This document shows, piece after piece, positions 1 through 7,872 of a stretch of 64,000 nucleotides of DNA. The first letter of the stretch is position 1. Each line of letters opens with the position of its first letter. Position numbers and translations under genes: made by a program. The DNA is from JAIVJZ01 sp036386515 (GTDB taxonomy: Bacteria; Acidobacteriota; Blastocatellia; Pyrinomonadales; Pyrinomonadaceae). The stretch lies in contig DASVVO010000060.1 in NCBI GenBank assembly GCA_036386515.1, forward strand, positions 10,566 through 74,565. The letters run 5' to 3'. Under the pieces are notes generated by a model, which worked only from the letters and a program-made list of their open reading frames with translations, did not search any database and was not told where the DNA came from.

Positions 1-5
1 AACCG

Positions 6-242
6 ATGAGAGAGACCGTCGAAATGCTCGTGAAGGCTCTCGTGGACGACGCCGAGGCGGTGGACGTGCGCGAGGAGCTGGGGCGCGATCAGCGGAGCGT
101 GATCATCGAGGTGCGCGTTGCGCCTGACGACATGGGCAAGCTGATCGGGCGGCAGGGGCGGACGGTGCGCGCGCTGCGCTCGCTGTTTCATGCGGTGAGT
201 TTGAAGCAGGGTCGCCGCTACATCTTAGAGATCATGGAATGA
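6..242 (+). CDS. khpA: KH-domain RNA-binding protein KhpA
   Basis: Small single-KH-domain RNA-binding protein of the KhpA (YlqC) family, which in other bacteria binds RNA, often with KhpB, in the cytoplasm. The protein is 78 residues, the usual family size. The RNA-gripping GxxG loop is visible as IGRQG at residues 47-51, between the expected beta strand (VIIEVRVA) and the following helix. The ATG at 6 is the first in frame and the window starts just before it, so an upstream Shine-Dalgarno cannot be judged. Gene order khpA-rimM-trmD-rplS is the classic ribosome maturation operon; rpsP would be expected just outside the window. It overlaps rimM by 4 bp (ATGA), so translational coupling is likely. 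Confidence 0.9.
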   Translation: MRETVEMLVKALVDDAEAVDVREELGRDQRSVIIEVRVAPDDMGKLIGRQGRTVRALRSLFHAVSLKQGRRYILEIME

Positions 243-817
243 GCGAGGCGGGGAACAGGCGCGGCGCGGCGGGCGGCGGTGGTGGCAGCGAGAGCGGCGG
301 CGACGAAGAAGAGTTGATCGCCGTTGCACGCATCGTGCGGGTGAGGGGCGTGCGCGGCGAAGTGGCGGCACACCTGTTGACCGATTTTCCCGAACGCTTC
401 GAAGGGCTGGTCGAACTCTTCTCGATAGATGCCGCGGGCGCGCGCCGGAAGCTCGCCCTTGAAAAAAGCTGGCTGCACGGCGGGCGCGTCATCCTGAAAT
501 TTGCCGGGTACGATTCGCCGGAGGCCGCGCAGGCTCTGGTCGGTCTCGAACTGGCCGTGCCGGAAACCGAAGCGGTCGAACTCGCGGAGGATGAGTTCTA
601 CGATTGGCAGTTGATCGACTGTCGCGTCGAGACGATTGACGAAAGGGAAGTGGGGCGCGTCGCCGAAGTGCTCCACACGGGCGCGGCTCCCGTGCTGGTC
701 GTCAGAGAGGGAACGCGCGAAAATCTGATCCCGCTCGCCGCGAGCATCTGCGTCGAGATCGATACGGAAGCGAAACTGATTCGCGTTGACCCGCCGGAAG
801 GGCTGTTGGAAATTTAG
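239..817 (+). CDS. rimM: 16S rRNA processing protein RimM
   Basis: RimM binds ribosomal protein S19 and assists maturation of the 30S head. After a Gly/Ser-rich 24-residue N-terminal extension, the RimM N domain starts at IAVARIVRVRGVRGEV and is followed by a PRC-barrel domain (roughly residues 115-190, from DEFYDWQLIDCRV). The length of 192 aa is slightly above the usual 165-180 because of the extension. The start ATG overlaps the khpA stop (ATGA). The low-complexity extension (AAGGGGGSESGGDEE) is unusual but continuous with the frame; an internal start cannot be excluded. The gene ends at the base of a heptad-type stem that leads into trmD. Confidence 0.93.
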   Translation: MSEAGNRRGAAGGGGGSESGGDEEELIAVARIVRVRGVRGEVAAHLLTDFPERFEGLVELFSIDAAGARRKLALEKSWLHGGRVILKFAGYDSPEAAQALVGLELAVPETEAVELAEDEFYDWQLIDCRVETIDEREVGRVAEVLHTGAAPVLVVREGTRENLIPLAASICVEIDTEAKLIRVDPPEGLLEI

Positions 818-889
818 AGGCCGGAGAACAGGGGTTGGAGGTCAGTAAAACGTCGCGACTAACCTCTGAACTTTTGCCCTCTGGCCTCT
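816..889 (+). repeat. Heptad inverted repeat A (GAGGTTA type), rimM-trmD
   Basis: The 5' arm at 816-846 and the 3' arm at 858-889 are imperfect reverse complements with shared units AGAGGCC and AGAGGTTAGT and a loop of about 11 nt. The rimM stop codon (815-817) sits at one base of the stem and the trmD ATG (893) three bases beyond the other. The 3' arm is pyrimidine-rich, so trmD has no Shine-Dalgarno sequence. Confidence 0.75.
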
Positions 890-892
890 GTC

Positions 893-1663
893 ATGCTGCT
901 GATTGACATCATCACGATCTTCCCGGACTACTTCCGCACGGTGTTCGATTACGGGATCGTGCGACGCGCGGGCGCGGCCGGTCTCGTCGAGATCAAGGCG
1001 CACGATTTGCGCGGGTGGACGACGGATAAGCACCGCATGGTGGACGACCGCCCGTTCGGCGGCGGCGACGGGATGGTCTTGAAGCCCGACCCGATCTTTG
1101 CAGCGGTGGAATCCCTGACGGGCGCGCAGAGCGCGGCGGAACCGGCGGGCACGGGCGCGCGCGTCGTGTTGCTTTCGCCGCAGGGTCGCGTCTTCGACCA
1201 AGGGGTCGCGGCAGAGTTGGCGGGCGCGCCACACGTCGTGCTCATCTGCGGCCGTTACGAGGGCGTGGACGAGCGCGTCGTGGAGATGCTCGTGACGGAC
1301 GAACTCTCCATCGGCGATTACGTTCTGTCGGGCGGCGAACCGGCGGCGGCCGTCGTGGTGGACGCGATGGTTCGTCTGATCCCCGGCGCGCTGGGGAGCG
1401 AGACTTCCGCCGCAAACGATTCCTTCTCCGAAGGGCTGCTGGACTTTCCGCATTACACGCGTCCGCCGGAGTTTCGCGGGCGGCGCGTCCCGGATGTTTT
1501 ACTCGGCGGCAATCACGCCGAGATCGCGCGCTGGCGCAAGGAAAGCGCGCTCCTGAAGACGCGGCGCAACCGCCCCGATCTGTTGGAACGCGCCGCGCTC
1601 TCGGAAGCCGAACGCGCGTGGCTCGCCGCCGCCGGTGAGCCGGAAAATTTTAGTGAGGAGTAG
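893..1663 (+). CDS. trmD: tRNA (guanine-N1)-methyltransferase TrmD
   Basis: SPOUT-class methyltransferase that makes m1G37 in tRNAs and so prevents +1 frameshifting. The trefoil-knot SAM site is seen as LICGRYEGVDERV (about residues 118-130) followed by ELSIGDYVLSGGE. The N-terminal MLLIDIITIFPDYF is typical of TrmD, as is the C-terminal helical domain with PHYTRPPEFRG. At 256 aa it is of normal length. The ATG at 893 is preceded by the pyrimidine-rich arm of a heptad stem and no Shine-Dalgarno, so initiation may depend on coupling to rimM. Its context, between rimM and rplS, is the standard one. Confidence 0.97.
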   Translation: MLLIDIITIFPDYFRTVFDYGIVRRAGAAGLVEIKAHDLRGWTTDKHRMVDDRPFGGGDGMVLKPDPIFAAVESLTGAQSAAEPAGTGARVVLLSPQGRVFDQGVAAELAGAPHVVLICGRYEGVDERVVEMLVTDELSIGDYVLSGGEPAAAVVVDAMVRLIPGALGSETSAANDSFSEGLLDFPHYTRPPEFRGRRVPDVLLGGNHAEIARWRKESALLKTRRNRPDLLERAALSEAERAWLAAAGEPENFSEE

Positions 1664-1694
1664 CGAGCCGATAGACACCGGATCGAAATCCCGT

Positions 1695-1735
1695 GTTGAC
1701 TTGTTACCCGTCACCCGTCACTTGTCACCTTTCAT
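1695..1735 (+). repeat. Heptad half-element B (GTGACGG type), upstream of rplS
   Basis: The pyrimidine-rich stretch carries heptads on the complementary strand reading GTGACAA, GTGACGG, GTGACGG, GTAACAA. It matches the 3' arm of the complete element at 2167-2248, but no matching purine arm is seen upstream in the trmD tail, so it looks like a solitary 3' arm. Confidence 0.6.
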
Positions 1736-1752
1736 AGTTTGGAGTGTTAGTC

Positions 1753-2163
1753 ATGAACCGTTTAGATGCTGTCGAACAAACTCAGATGAATAAGACCATC
1801 CCGGACTTTCAGCCGGGAGACACGGTGCGCGTCCACGTGCGCGTGAAAGAGTCGGAGACGAAAGAGCGTTTGCAGGTCTTCGAAGGACTCGTCATCGCGC
1901 GCAAAGGCGGCGGCGTGCGCGAGACGATCACGGTGCGCAAGATCAGCTTCGGCATCGGCGTCGAGCGCATCTTCCCGCTCTACGCGACCATCGTCAAAGA
2001 CATCGAAGTGATCAAACGCGGCCGGGTGCGCCGCGCCAAGCTCTACTACCTGCGCAACCTGCGCGGCAAGGCCGCCCGCATCCGCGAGCGCGACACGCGC
2101 CCCACGAGCAGCAGCCAGGTGCAAGCCGCCGCCGCGGCCGCCGCCCGCAAGAGCAAAGCTTAA
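1753..2163 (+). CDS. rplS: 50S ribosomal protein L19
   Basis: L19 lies at the 30S/50S interface of the large subunit. Signature stretches are seen: FQPGDTVRVHVRVKESETKER, EGLVIARKGGGVRETITVRK and the C-terminal VRRAKLYYLRNLRGKAARIRE. The protein is 136 aa with an Ala/Ser/Gln-rich tail beyond the usual end (about 115-120 aa). The ATG at 1753 is chosen because GGAG at 1741-1744 lies 8 nt upstream; an in-frame GTG at 1744 overlaps that site and is less likely. It closes the khpA-rimM-trmD-rplS block and is followed by the best-preserved intergenic heptad stem, then rnhB. Confidence 0.96.
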   Translation: MNRLDAVEQTQMNKTIPDFQPGDTVRVHVRVKESETKERLQVFEGLVIARKGGGVRETITVRKISFGIGVERIFPLYATIVKDIEVIKRGRVRRAKLYYLRNLRGKAARIRERDTRPTSSSQVQAAAAAAARKSKA

Positions 2164-2166
2164 GAG

Positions 2167-2248
2167 AGTGACAGGCGACGGGTGACCGGTGACAGGTTAA
2201 AAAGGCTCGCTGTTTTAACCTGTCACCCGTCACCCGTCGCCTGTCACT
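2167..2248 (+). repeat. Heptad inverted repeat C (GTGACGG type), rplS-rnhB
   Basis: Two 36-nt arms (2167-2202 and 2213-2248) are complementary at 35 of 36 positions around a 10-nt loop. Each arm is built of GTGACNG heptads plus a TTAAAA cap. The stem begins 3 nt after the rplS stop (2161-2163) and ends 9 nt before the rnhB ATG (2258), bridging the gap. No U-tract follows at the distance expected for an intrinsic terminator. Confidence 0.9.
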
Positions 2249-2257
2249 GTCCTTCTT

Positions 2258-2923
2258 ATGGTTCGTCAAAAACGCGTCTCCGAGATTTGCACGGCGTTTG
2301 AGGACGCGGCGCGGGCGAACGGGCATCGCATGGTCGCGGGCGTTGACGAGGTGGGGCGCGGTGCCTTGGCGGGGCCGGTCGTCGCCGCGGCCGTCATCCT
2401 CAACCCGGATGCGCCCCTGCCGGAAGGTCTGGACGACTCGAAGAAGTTGACGGCGGCCGCGCGCGAACGCATCGCGGAAGAACTCAAAGCCACCGCGCTC
2501 TGCTACGGCATCGGCCTCGTCCCGCCCGAAGAGATTGACCGCACCAACATCCTCATCGCCACGCGCCGCGCCATGTCCAACGCGCTCGGCGAACTCCAGC
2601 CTTGCGCCGACTTCCTGCTCATCGACGCCCTGCAACTAAGAGAAGTGGAACTGCCGCAACGCGCCATCATTCGCGGCGACTCGATCTCCGCCTCCATCGC
2701 CGCCGCCTCCGTCATCGCCAAAACCTTCCGCGACGCGCTGATGCGCGACTACGAACACATCTACCCGCAATACGGTTTCGCCGCGCACGTCGGCTACGGC
2801 ACGCGCGCACACCTCGCGGCCTTGCGCGCGCACGGGGCTTGCCCCATTCATCGTCGCAGCTTTCGCGGCGTCCTGCCGCCGGAGGCGGACGAACGGGAAG
2901 CGCGCGGCGGGCGCGTGAGTTGA
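2258..2923 (+). CDS. rnhB: Ribonuclease HII
   Basis: Removes ribonucleotides from DNA and RNA:DNA hybrids (type 2 RNase H). The motif VAGVDEVGRGALAGPVVAAA (around residues 27-46) carries the DExGRG acidic residues; further conserved segments are LLIDALQL, IRGDSISASIAAASVIAKTFRD and YPQYGFAAHVGYGTRAH. It is 221 aa, normal for the family. The ATG at 2258 has only a pyrimidine-rich leader (CCTTCTT), the end of heptad stem C, and no Shine-Dalgarno. rnhB directly after rplS is a common arrangement. The C-terminal extension (PEADEREARGG) is of no recognised function. Confidence 0.95.
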   Translation: MVRQKRVSEICTAFEDAARANGHRMVAGVDEVGRGALAGPVVAAAVILNPDAPLPEGLDDSKKLTAAARERIAEELKATALCYGIGLVPPEEIDRTNILIATRRAMSNALGELQPCADFLLIDALQLREVELPQRAIIRGDSISASIAAASVIAKTFRDALMRDYEHIYPQYGFAAHVGYGTRAHLAALRAHGACPIHRRSFRGVLPPEADEREARGGRVS

Positions 2924-3026
2924 TGGCCGCAGGCGGCGTGCTTTCCGCGCGGCGAGCGCGTGGGTTACACTCGTTTGATACTCTCCACGAAACTTCGCGC
3001 AGCGTGAACGGGAGCGGCGGACGGCC

Positions 3027-4151
3027 TTGCACATCGCGATTGACGCGCACTCGGTCGGCACGGGTCTGGCCGGCGTCGAGACTTACATCACAAATCTGGT
3101 CGAGGCGTTGGCCGCCTCCGGCGAGGCCAACCGTTACACGCTCTACGTGACGAGAGGACGCGCCGGCGACCGCTTCGCGGGACGCTGGCCGCACGTCTCC
3201 GTGCGCCGGACTCTGCCGCACACGCCTTTCATCCGCATCCCCGTCACCTTCCCGGTCGAGTTGCGTCGCCACCGCGCCGACGTGCTCCACGTGCAGTTCA
3301 CCGCGCCGCCCTTCGCGCCGTGCCCGGTCGTCGCCACCATCCACGATCTCTCGTTCGAGCATTTGCCGGAGACCTTCAATCGCCGCAGTTGGATGCAACT
3401 GCGGCTCACGGTGCGGCGCACGGCGCGGACGGCGGCGCACATCATCACGCCTTCCGAGTTTTCCCGGCGCGACCTGATCGAGACTTACAACGTCGCGCCC
3501 GCGCGCATCAGCGTGACGCGGGCGGCCGCCGCGCCGCACTTTCGCCCCGCCACGACGGAGGCCGTGGCCGAAGTGAAGCGACGCTACGGCATCGTCGGCG
3601 ACTACGTGCTGGCCGTCGGTTCGATCCAGCCGCGCAAGAATCTCGTGCGGCTGGTGCGCGCCTACTCGGACTTGCGCCGTCGCCGTTCCCACGATAAGCT
3701 GCCTCAGCTTGTCTTAGTTGGCAAACGCGCATGGCTGTACGGCGAAACGCTGCGTGCCGTGGAACAGTCCGGCGTCGCCTCGAACGTGATCTTTACAGGC
3801 TACATTCCCGAACTCGACTTGCCCGCGCTCTACACGGGCGCGCTCTGCTTCGTCTACCCATCATATTTCGAGGGATTCGGGCTGCCGCCGCTCGAAGCCA
3901 TGCAATGCGGCGCGGCGGTCGTCGCGGGCGACCGGACGAGCCTGCCCGAAGTGGTCGGCGACGCCGGTCTGCTGGTCAACCCGTTCGACGAGGATGCCAT
4001 CGGCGCGGCCATCGCCAGCCTCATCGACGACCGCGAGTTGCGCGCGCAACTCGGCGCACGCGGCCTGGCGCGCGCCGCGTTGTTCGACTGGACGGAGACC
4101 GCGCGGCAAACTTTGCGGGTCTATGAAGAAGCGACGAAGGAGAAAGGATGA
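3027..4151 (+). CDS. GT4-type glycosyltransferase
   Basis: Retaining glycosyltransferase of the GT-B fold, family GT4, transferring a sugar from a nucleotide donor to an envelope or exopolysaccharide acceptor (exact substrate unknown). The N-terminal MHIAIDAHSVGTGLAGVETY is typical of bacterial GT4 enzymes; the donor domain shows YVLAVGSIQPRKNLVRLV (about residue 192), VIFTGYIPELDLPALYTGA and the E-x7-E-like segment FVYPSYFEGFGLPPLEAMQCG. It is 374 aa. The only in-frame start covering the first Rossmann strand is TTG 3027, with GGAG 12 nt upstream. It pairs with the next glycosyltransferase across heptad stem D, suggesting one polysaccharide pathway. Confidence 0.88.
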   Translation: MHIAIDAHSVGTGLAGVETYITNLVEALAASGEANRYTLYVTRGRAGDRFAGRWPHVSVRRTLPHTPFIRIPVTFPVELRRHRADVLHVQFTAPPFAPCPVVATIHDLSFEHLPETFNRRSWMQLRLTVRRTARTAAHIITPSEFSRRDLIETYNVAPARISVTRAAAAPHFRPATTEAVAEVKRRYGIVGDYVLAVGSIQPRKNLVRLVRAYSDLRRRRSHDKLPQLVLVGKRAWLYGETLRAVEQSGVASNVIFTGYIPELDLPALYTGALCFVYPSYFEGFGLPPLEAMQCGAAVVAGDRTSLPEVVGDAGLLVNPFDEDAIGAAIASLIDDRELRAQLGARGLARAALFDWTETARQTLRVYEEATKEKG

Positions 4152-4163
4152 GGGATGATACGG

Positions 4164-4260
4164 AGGGATGAGGGATGAGGGATGAGGGATGAACTAAGAG
4201 AAGCATTCAACCGCTTGAGTGCTTTCCTGATTCATCCCTCATCCCTCATCCCTCATCCCT
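4164..4260 (+). repeat. Heptad inverted repeat D (GGGATGA type), between glycosyltransferases
   Basis: Four tandem AGGGATG heptads (4164-4193) pair perfectly over 30 bp with 4231-4260. Less regular GGATGAGGG/CCCTCATCC material extends the stem outward to about 4144 and 4279, covering the first gene's stop codon (4149-4151) and reaching almost to the ATG at 4285. The 37-nt loop holds an inner stem, AAGCATTC with GAGTGCTT, shared with element I at 54.8 kb. Confidence 0.9.
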
Positions 4261-4284
4261 TTGCCCTCCCTCATCCCTCAAAAG

Positions 4285-5454
4285 ATGCGAATAGCGATTC
4301 TAGGAACACGGGGCGTGCCTGCGAGCTACGGGGGCTTTGAGACTTTCGCCGAACAACTCTCGACGCGGCTCGTCGCGCGCGGCCATCACGTCACGGTCTA
4401 CTGCCGCTCGCACTACGTCTCCCCGCGCCAGCTCGAATACAAGGGCGTTCACCTGAAAGTTCTCCCCACCTTCCGGCACAAATATTTCGACACCATCCTC
4501 CACACCTTTCTCTCCGCCCTGCATTCCACCGCCGGACGCTACGATGTCGCGCTCATCTGCAACGCCGCCAACGCGCCCTTCGCGCCCATCCTGCGCGCCG
4601 CGGGCGCGTCCGTCGCCATCAACGTGGACGGGCTGGAACACAAACGCCGCAAGTGGAACTGGCTCGCGCGCCGCTACTACCTGATCGCCGAACGGCTCGC
4701 CACCATCCTGCCGAACGAGACCGTGACGGACGCGCGCGTCATCCAGGACTATTACATGGCGCATTACAACCACCCGACGACCATGATCGCTTACGGCGCG
4801 GAGGTCGAGCGCATCCCCGACCGCATGGCCGTGCGCCAGTGGGGCATCGAGCCGAACCGCTACGTGCTCTACGTCTCGCGCCTGGAGCCGGAGAACAACG
4901 CGCGCCTCGTCATCGAAGCCTTCAAGCGCGTGCGTACCTCGCACAAGCTCGTCATCGTCGGCGACGCGCCCTACGCGCACGAGTACATAGAGGGTTTGCG
5001 CGCCTCCGCCCGCCGCGACCGCCGTATCGTCTTCACCAGTTTCGTCTTCGGCGACGCCTACCGCGCGCTGCAACAGAACGCCTATTGCTACGTCCACGCC
5101 ACGGAGGTCGGCGGCACGCACCCCGCGCTCCTCGAAGCGATGGGCTACGGCAACTGCGTGCTCACGCTCGCCACGCCCGAAAACATCGAGGCTGTGGGCG
5201 ATGCGGGCATCCCCTACACGGATGAGAAAGACCTCGCCGAGAAACTCCAGCGCGTCCTGCGCGACGGCGCGCTCGTCAATTCCTACCGGCAACGCGCGCA
5301 GAAGCGCGTGCGCGAACACTACGACTGGGAACGCATCGTTGACCGTTACGAAAATCTCTTCGCGCGGATGGCCGGGCAGCCGCCCGTCAACGAAACGGGG
5401 TTCGCCCCGGAAGAACTGGAAGACGTGACGGAGGCGAGCGTCAGGAAAAGTTAG
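4285..5454 (+). CDS. Glycosyltransferase with DUF1972 N-terminal domain
   Basis: GT-B glycosyltransferase of the DUF1972/GT4 group, often annotated rhamnosyltransferase; substrate not determinable here. The N-terminal MRIAILGTRGVPASYGGFET is the DUF1972 hallmark, followed by VAINVDGLEHKRRKWN and, in the donor domain, YVLYVSRLEPENNARLVIEA and ATEVGGTHPALLEAMGYGNC. Start is ATG 4285, because the family begins exactly at MRIAILG; an upstream TTG at 4261 would translate repeat sequence. 389 aa is normal. It follows the other glycosyltransferase in the same direction and the next gene begins about 100 nt later. Confidence 0.9.
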   Translation: MRIAILGTRGVPASYGGFETFAEQLSTRLVARGHHVTVYCRSHYVSPRQLEYKGVHLKVLPTFRHKYFDTILHTFLSALHSTAGRYDVALICNAANAPFAPILRAAGASVAINVDGLEHKRRKWNWLARRYYLIAERLATILPNETVTDARVIQDYYMAHYNHPTTMIAYGAEVERIPDRMAVRQWGIEPNRYVLYVSRLEPENNARLVIEAFKRVRTSHKLVIVGDAPYAHEYIEGLRASARRDRRIVFTSFVFGDAYRALQQNAYCYVHATEVGGTHPALLEAMGYGNCVLTLATPENIEAVGDAGIPYTDEKDLAEKLQRVLRDGALVNSYRQRAQKRVREHYDWERIVDRYENLFARMAGQPPVNETGFAPEELEDVTEASVRKS

Positions 5455-5553
5455 CCCGCGGTGCCGCACGCTCGCGCCCTCCGGCGTCTTCGCGGCGAAC
5501 GCTTGATAGTTGCCGCCAGCATTCACTGTTATTGTTACTTCTCCGCCCGCGCC

Positions 5554-6474
5554 ATGAAGTTCCGCCTGCCGCAAGTTGCCTTCTTCGCGTTAGCGTGTGC
5601 GTTCAGCTTGAGCGCGGCGGGCGGCGCGCGCGCCCAAACCGGCGCGCCCCCTGAGCGCGCGACTGTGGCCGTCCTCGACCTCGGCGAGACGGAGGCGGCC
5701 GGGCGCGCGGCCGTCGAACTCTCCGCCGCGCTCGCCAAACAGACGCACTTCGATCTCGTCAACCGCGCGCAGAGTCGCGCCGCCGCGCGCGGCGTGGGCT
5801 ACGCGGGTTCGCTCAACCTGACGCTCGCCGAAGCGCGCGACCTCGGCGCGGCCATCGGCTGCGATTTTTTCTTCACGGGCGAGGCGCAGACCTTGCGCCG
5901 CACGTCTATCGCGCGTCCGGATTATTTCGAGTCCTACGCCTCGCTCTTTCTCGTCAGCGCGCGGACGGGGCGGCTCATCCTCTGGGAGCATGTCACCTTT
6001 GAATCGGCCGCGCCCGACGAGGCGGAAAAGCGCCTGCTCGCGGAACTGCGCGCGCGCGCCGCGCGCTACGCCGACGCGATTGCGGAAGCGCGTGCGGGGG
6101 AGAGAAGCGAGCGTTTAACGGCGCGCGCACGCGGGGCGGAGGATGCGTTTGAAGAGTTGCCGGAGGAAGGCAGCCCCGCCGCGATAAACTTCCGCGCGCC
6201 GCAACCCTACCGGAGCCTGCGTCCCGCGTATCCGGCGGCGGCGGCGCGGGCGGCCGTCGAGGCGACCGTGGATGCCCTCGTCGAGGTTGACGCGGCGGGC
6301 GAAGTCAAAGATATTGAGATCGTGCGTTGGGCTGGTTACGGTCTGAACGAGGCGGTGACGACAACCGTGCGCCAACTGCATTTCCGTCCCGCCACGCGCG
6401 GAGGGCGAGCCGTCCCCGTTCGCGTCCTGCTGCGCTACAACTTCCGCCGACCCAATGAGGAAGGCAAAAGATAA
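5554..6474 (+). CDS. Secreted protein with TonB C-terminal domain
   Basis: A signal peptide (MKFRLPQVAFFALACAFSLS to about residue 28, ending AQ) is followed by a CsgG/FlgO-like region (ATVAVLDLGETEAAGRAA... FFFTGEAQTLRR) and a C-terminal TonB_C domain (about residues 215-305: YPAAAARAAVEATVDALVEV, RPATRGGRAVPVRVLLRYNF). No internal membrane anchor is seen, so it probably acts in the periplasm rather than as a classical energising TonB. ATG 5554 is chosen because it starts the signal peptide; upstream in-frame codons from 5461 add no signal-like sequence. Function unknown; TonB_C domains without an anchor are frequent in acidobacteria. Confidence 0.72.
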   Translation: MKFRLPQVAFFALACAFSLSAAGGARAQTGAPPERATVAVLDLGETEAAGRAAVELSAALAKQTHFDLVNRAQSRAAARGVGYAGSLNLTLAEARDLGAAIGCDFFFTGEAQTLRRTSIARPDYFESYASLFLVSARTGRLILWEHVTFESAAPDEAEKRLLAELRARAARYADAIAEARAGERSERLTARARGAEDAFEELPEEGSPAAINFRAPQPYRSLRPAYPAAAARAAVEATVDALVEVDAAGEVKDIEIVRWAGYGLNEAVTTTVRQLHFRPATRGGRAVPVRVLLRYNFRRPNEEGKR

Positions 6475-6475
6475 A

Positions 6476-6600
6476 GGGTAAGGGGTAAAGGGGAAGGGGG
6501 AAAGGGTGATGCGAAAGTTCCGACTTGTTAGTTATCGTGCGCTACCGTGCGCGTTGTTCCTCGTCCTTTTCCTTTCCCCCTTTCCCTTTACCCCTTACCC
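6476..6600 (+). repeat. Heptad inverted repeat N (GGGTAAA/GGGGAAA type) enclosing the S41 start codon
   Basis: Arm 6476-6505 and arm 6571-6600 are complementary at 29 of 30 positions. The 65-nt loop (6506-6570) contains the ATG at 6509 and the first codons of the S41 peptidase; the 3' arm is translated as part of the signal peptide. The 5' arm begins 1 nt after the stop codon at 6472-6474 and supplies the only purine-rich ribosome-binding sequence. Confidence 0.88.
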
Positions 6601-7852
6601 GTCCGCTTCCGCTCACAGCCGCGTGACGACGGCGACGCGCGAGGGGCGGCTCATCGTTTTCGATGAAGCGTGGCAGACGATCCGCGAGCGTTATTACGAC
6701 CCCGAGTTGCACGGCGTTGACTGGGAGGGCTTGCGCACGAGGCTGCGCCCGCTCGCCGCAGAGGCCGCGAGCGAGACGGAGTTCTATTCCGTGCTGCGCC
6801 GCCTCACGAGCCGCCTGCGCGATGCACACACGCGCGTCTTTTCTCCGGAGGAACGCTTCGACTGGCAACGCCCCACCTACATCAGCGTCGGCGTGACGCT
6901 GCGCGAGATCGGCGGCGAGATCATCGTCGCGGGAGTGGAGCGCGGGGGCGAGGCCGAACGCGCCGGGGTGCGCGCGGGCGACGCTTTGTTGAGCATCGAG
7001 GGCGAACCCGTCGCAACCGCCTTCGCCCGTCGGCTGACGGAAGAGGTCGGGGCGTCAACCGACCTGGCCGCGCGGCAACAGGCCGCCGCGCGCCTCTTCA
7101 AAGGCGCGCGCGACACGTTCGTCACGGCCGTCTTCTCGCGAGGCGACACGCGCGCCGGAACGAGAAGCGTCCGCCTGCGGCGCGTGTTGCAAAGCCGCCC
7201 GCCCACGTTCAGCGTGCAGAAGAGCGAAGGCTTCGCGGTCGTCAATTTCAACATGTTCGTGCCGGAGATCGCGAGCGAATTGATGCGCGCCCTGCGCAAG
7301 GGCGAACTGCGCGGGGCGCGCGGCCTCGTCATGGATTTACGCGACAACGGCGGCGGCCACGCCGAGACGATGACCGACATCGCCTCCGCCTTTTTGCCGC
7401 AGGGCACAAACCTCGGCGAATTTACAGACCGCGAGGGGCGCGTCAGTTCCGCGCCGCAGACGCGCGCCGCGATGCTGTTCGCGGCCGACACGGTGGCGGA
7501 GTTTCGCGGCGCGGTCGTCGTTCTGACGAGCACGCGCACGGCGAGCGCGGCCGAAATACTCGCCGCCGCCTTGCAGGAGACGCACCGGGCGCAGGTCATC
7601 GGCGAGCACACGTGCGGCTGCGTCCTCGCCATCCGCCGCCGCCACACGCTGCCCGACGGCGGCCTCCTCGACATCAGCGAGATGGACTTTCGCACCGCCC
7701 TGCGCACCCGGCTCGAAGGCGCGGGCGTGACGCCCGACGAACTCGTCCAGCCCACCCGCCGCGACATCAGCGACGGCCGCGACCCCGCCCTCGAACGCGC
7801 GATCAGAATCTTGAAGGGAAAAGCGGAACAGGCGAAAGGCGCGGCCAACTAG
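6509..7852 (+). CDS. S41 family tail-specific-type peptidase
   Basis: Exported serine peptidase of family S41 (C-terminal processing/tricorn-like). Layout: signal peptide (residues 1-37), helical N region (VFDEAWQTIRERYYDPELHG), PDZ domain (about 125-185, ISVGVTLREIGGEIIVAGVE), then the S41 domain with VMDLRDNGGGHAE and VVVLTSTRTASAAEILAAAL, where Ser in TASAAE is the expected nucleophile. The Lys usually found in GxxTxGKG is replaced: the segment reads IGEHTCGCVLAI. Either another residue is the base or the protein is not a classical Ser/Lys enzyme. ATG 6509 is preferred to GTG 6506 and lies inside a hairpin loop; residues LFLSPFPFTPYP are encoded by the repeat arm. Confidence 0.85.
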   Translation: MRKFRLVSYRALPCALFLVLFLSPFPFTPYPSASAHSRVTTATREGRLIVFDEAWQTIRERYYDPELHGVDWEGLRTRLRPLAAEAASETEFYSVLRRLTSRLRDAHTRVFSPEERFDWQRPTYISVGVTLREIGGEIIVAGVERGGEAERAGVRAGDALLSIEGEPVATAFARRLTEEVGASTDLAARQQAAARLFKGARDTFVTAVFSRGDTRAGTRSVRLRRVLQSRPPTFSVQKSEGFAVVNFNMFVPEIASELMRALRKGELRGARGLVMDLRDNGGGHAETMTDIASAFLPQGTNLGEFTDREGRVSSAPQTRAAMLFAADTVAEFRGAVVVLTSTRTASAAEILAAALQETHRAQVIGEHTCGCVLAIRRRHTLPDGGLLDISEMDFRTALRTRLEGAGVTPDELVQPTRRDISDGRDPALERAIRILKGKAEQAKGAAN

Positions 7853-7872
7853 TTCGCAACTTGGGGGGCGAG

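Noticed and set aside
1744..1752. GTG start for L19 at 1744
   Set aside because: It overlaps the GGAG site that serves ATG 1753, and L19 family N termini match the ATG start.
4203..4226. CIRCE-like inverted repeat (AGCATTC, 8 nt, GAGTGCT) in the loop of element D and again at 54788-54811
   Set aside because: Spacer is 8 not 9, the TT/AA flanks are missing, one arm has a mismatch, and neither locus is next to a chaperone gene. It is better explained as the shared inner stem of the heptad element.
4144..4284. CRISPR-like short direct repeats (GGGATGA)
   Set aside because: Units are 7 nt, contiguous without spacers, and mirrored by reverse-complement arms; no cas genes are present.
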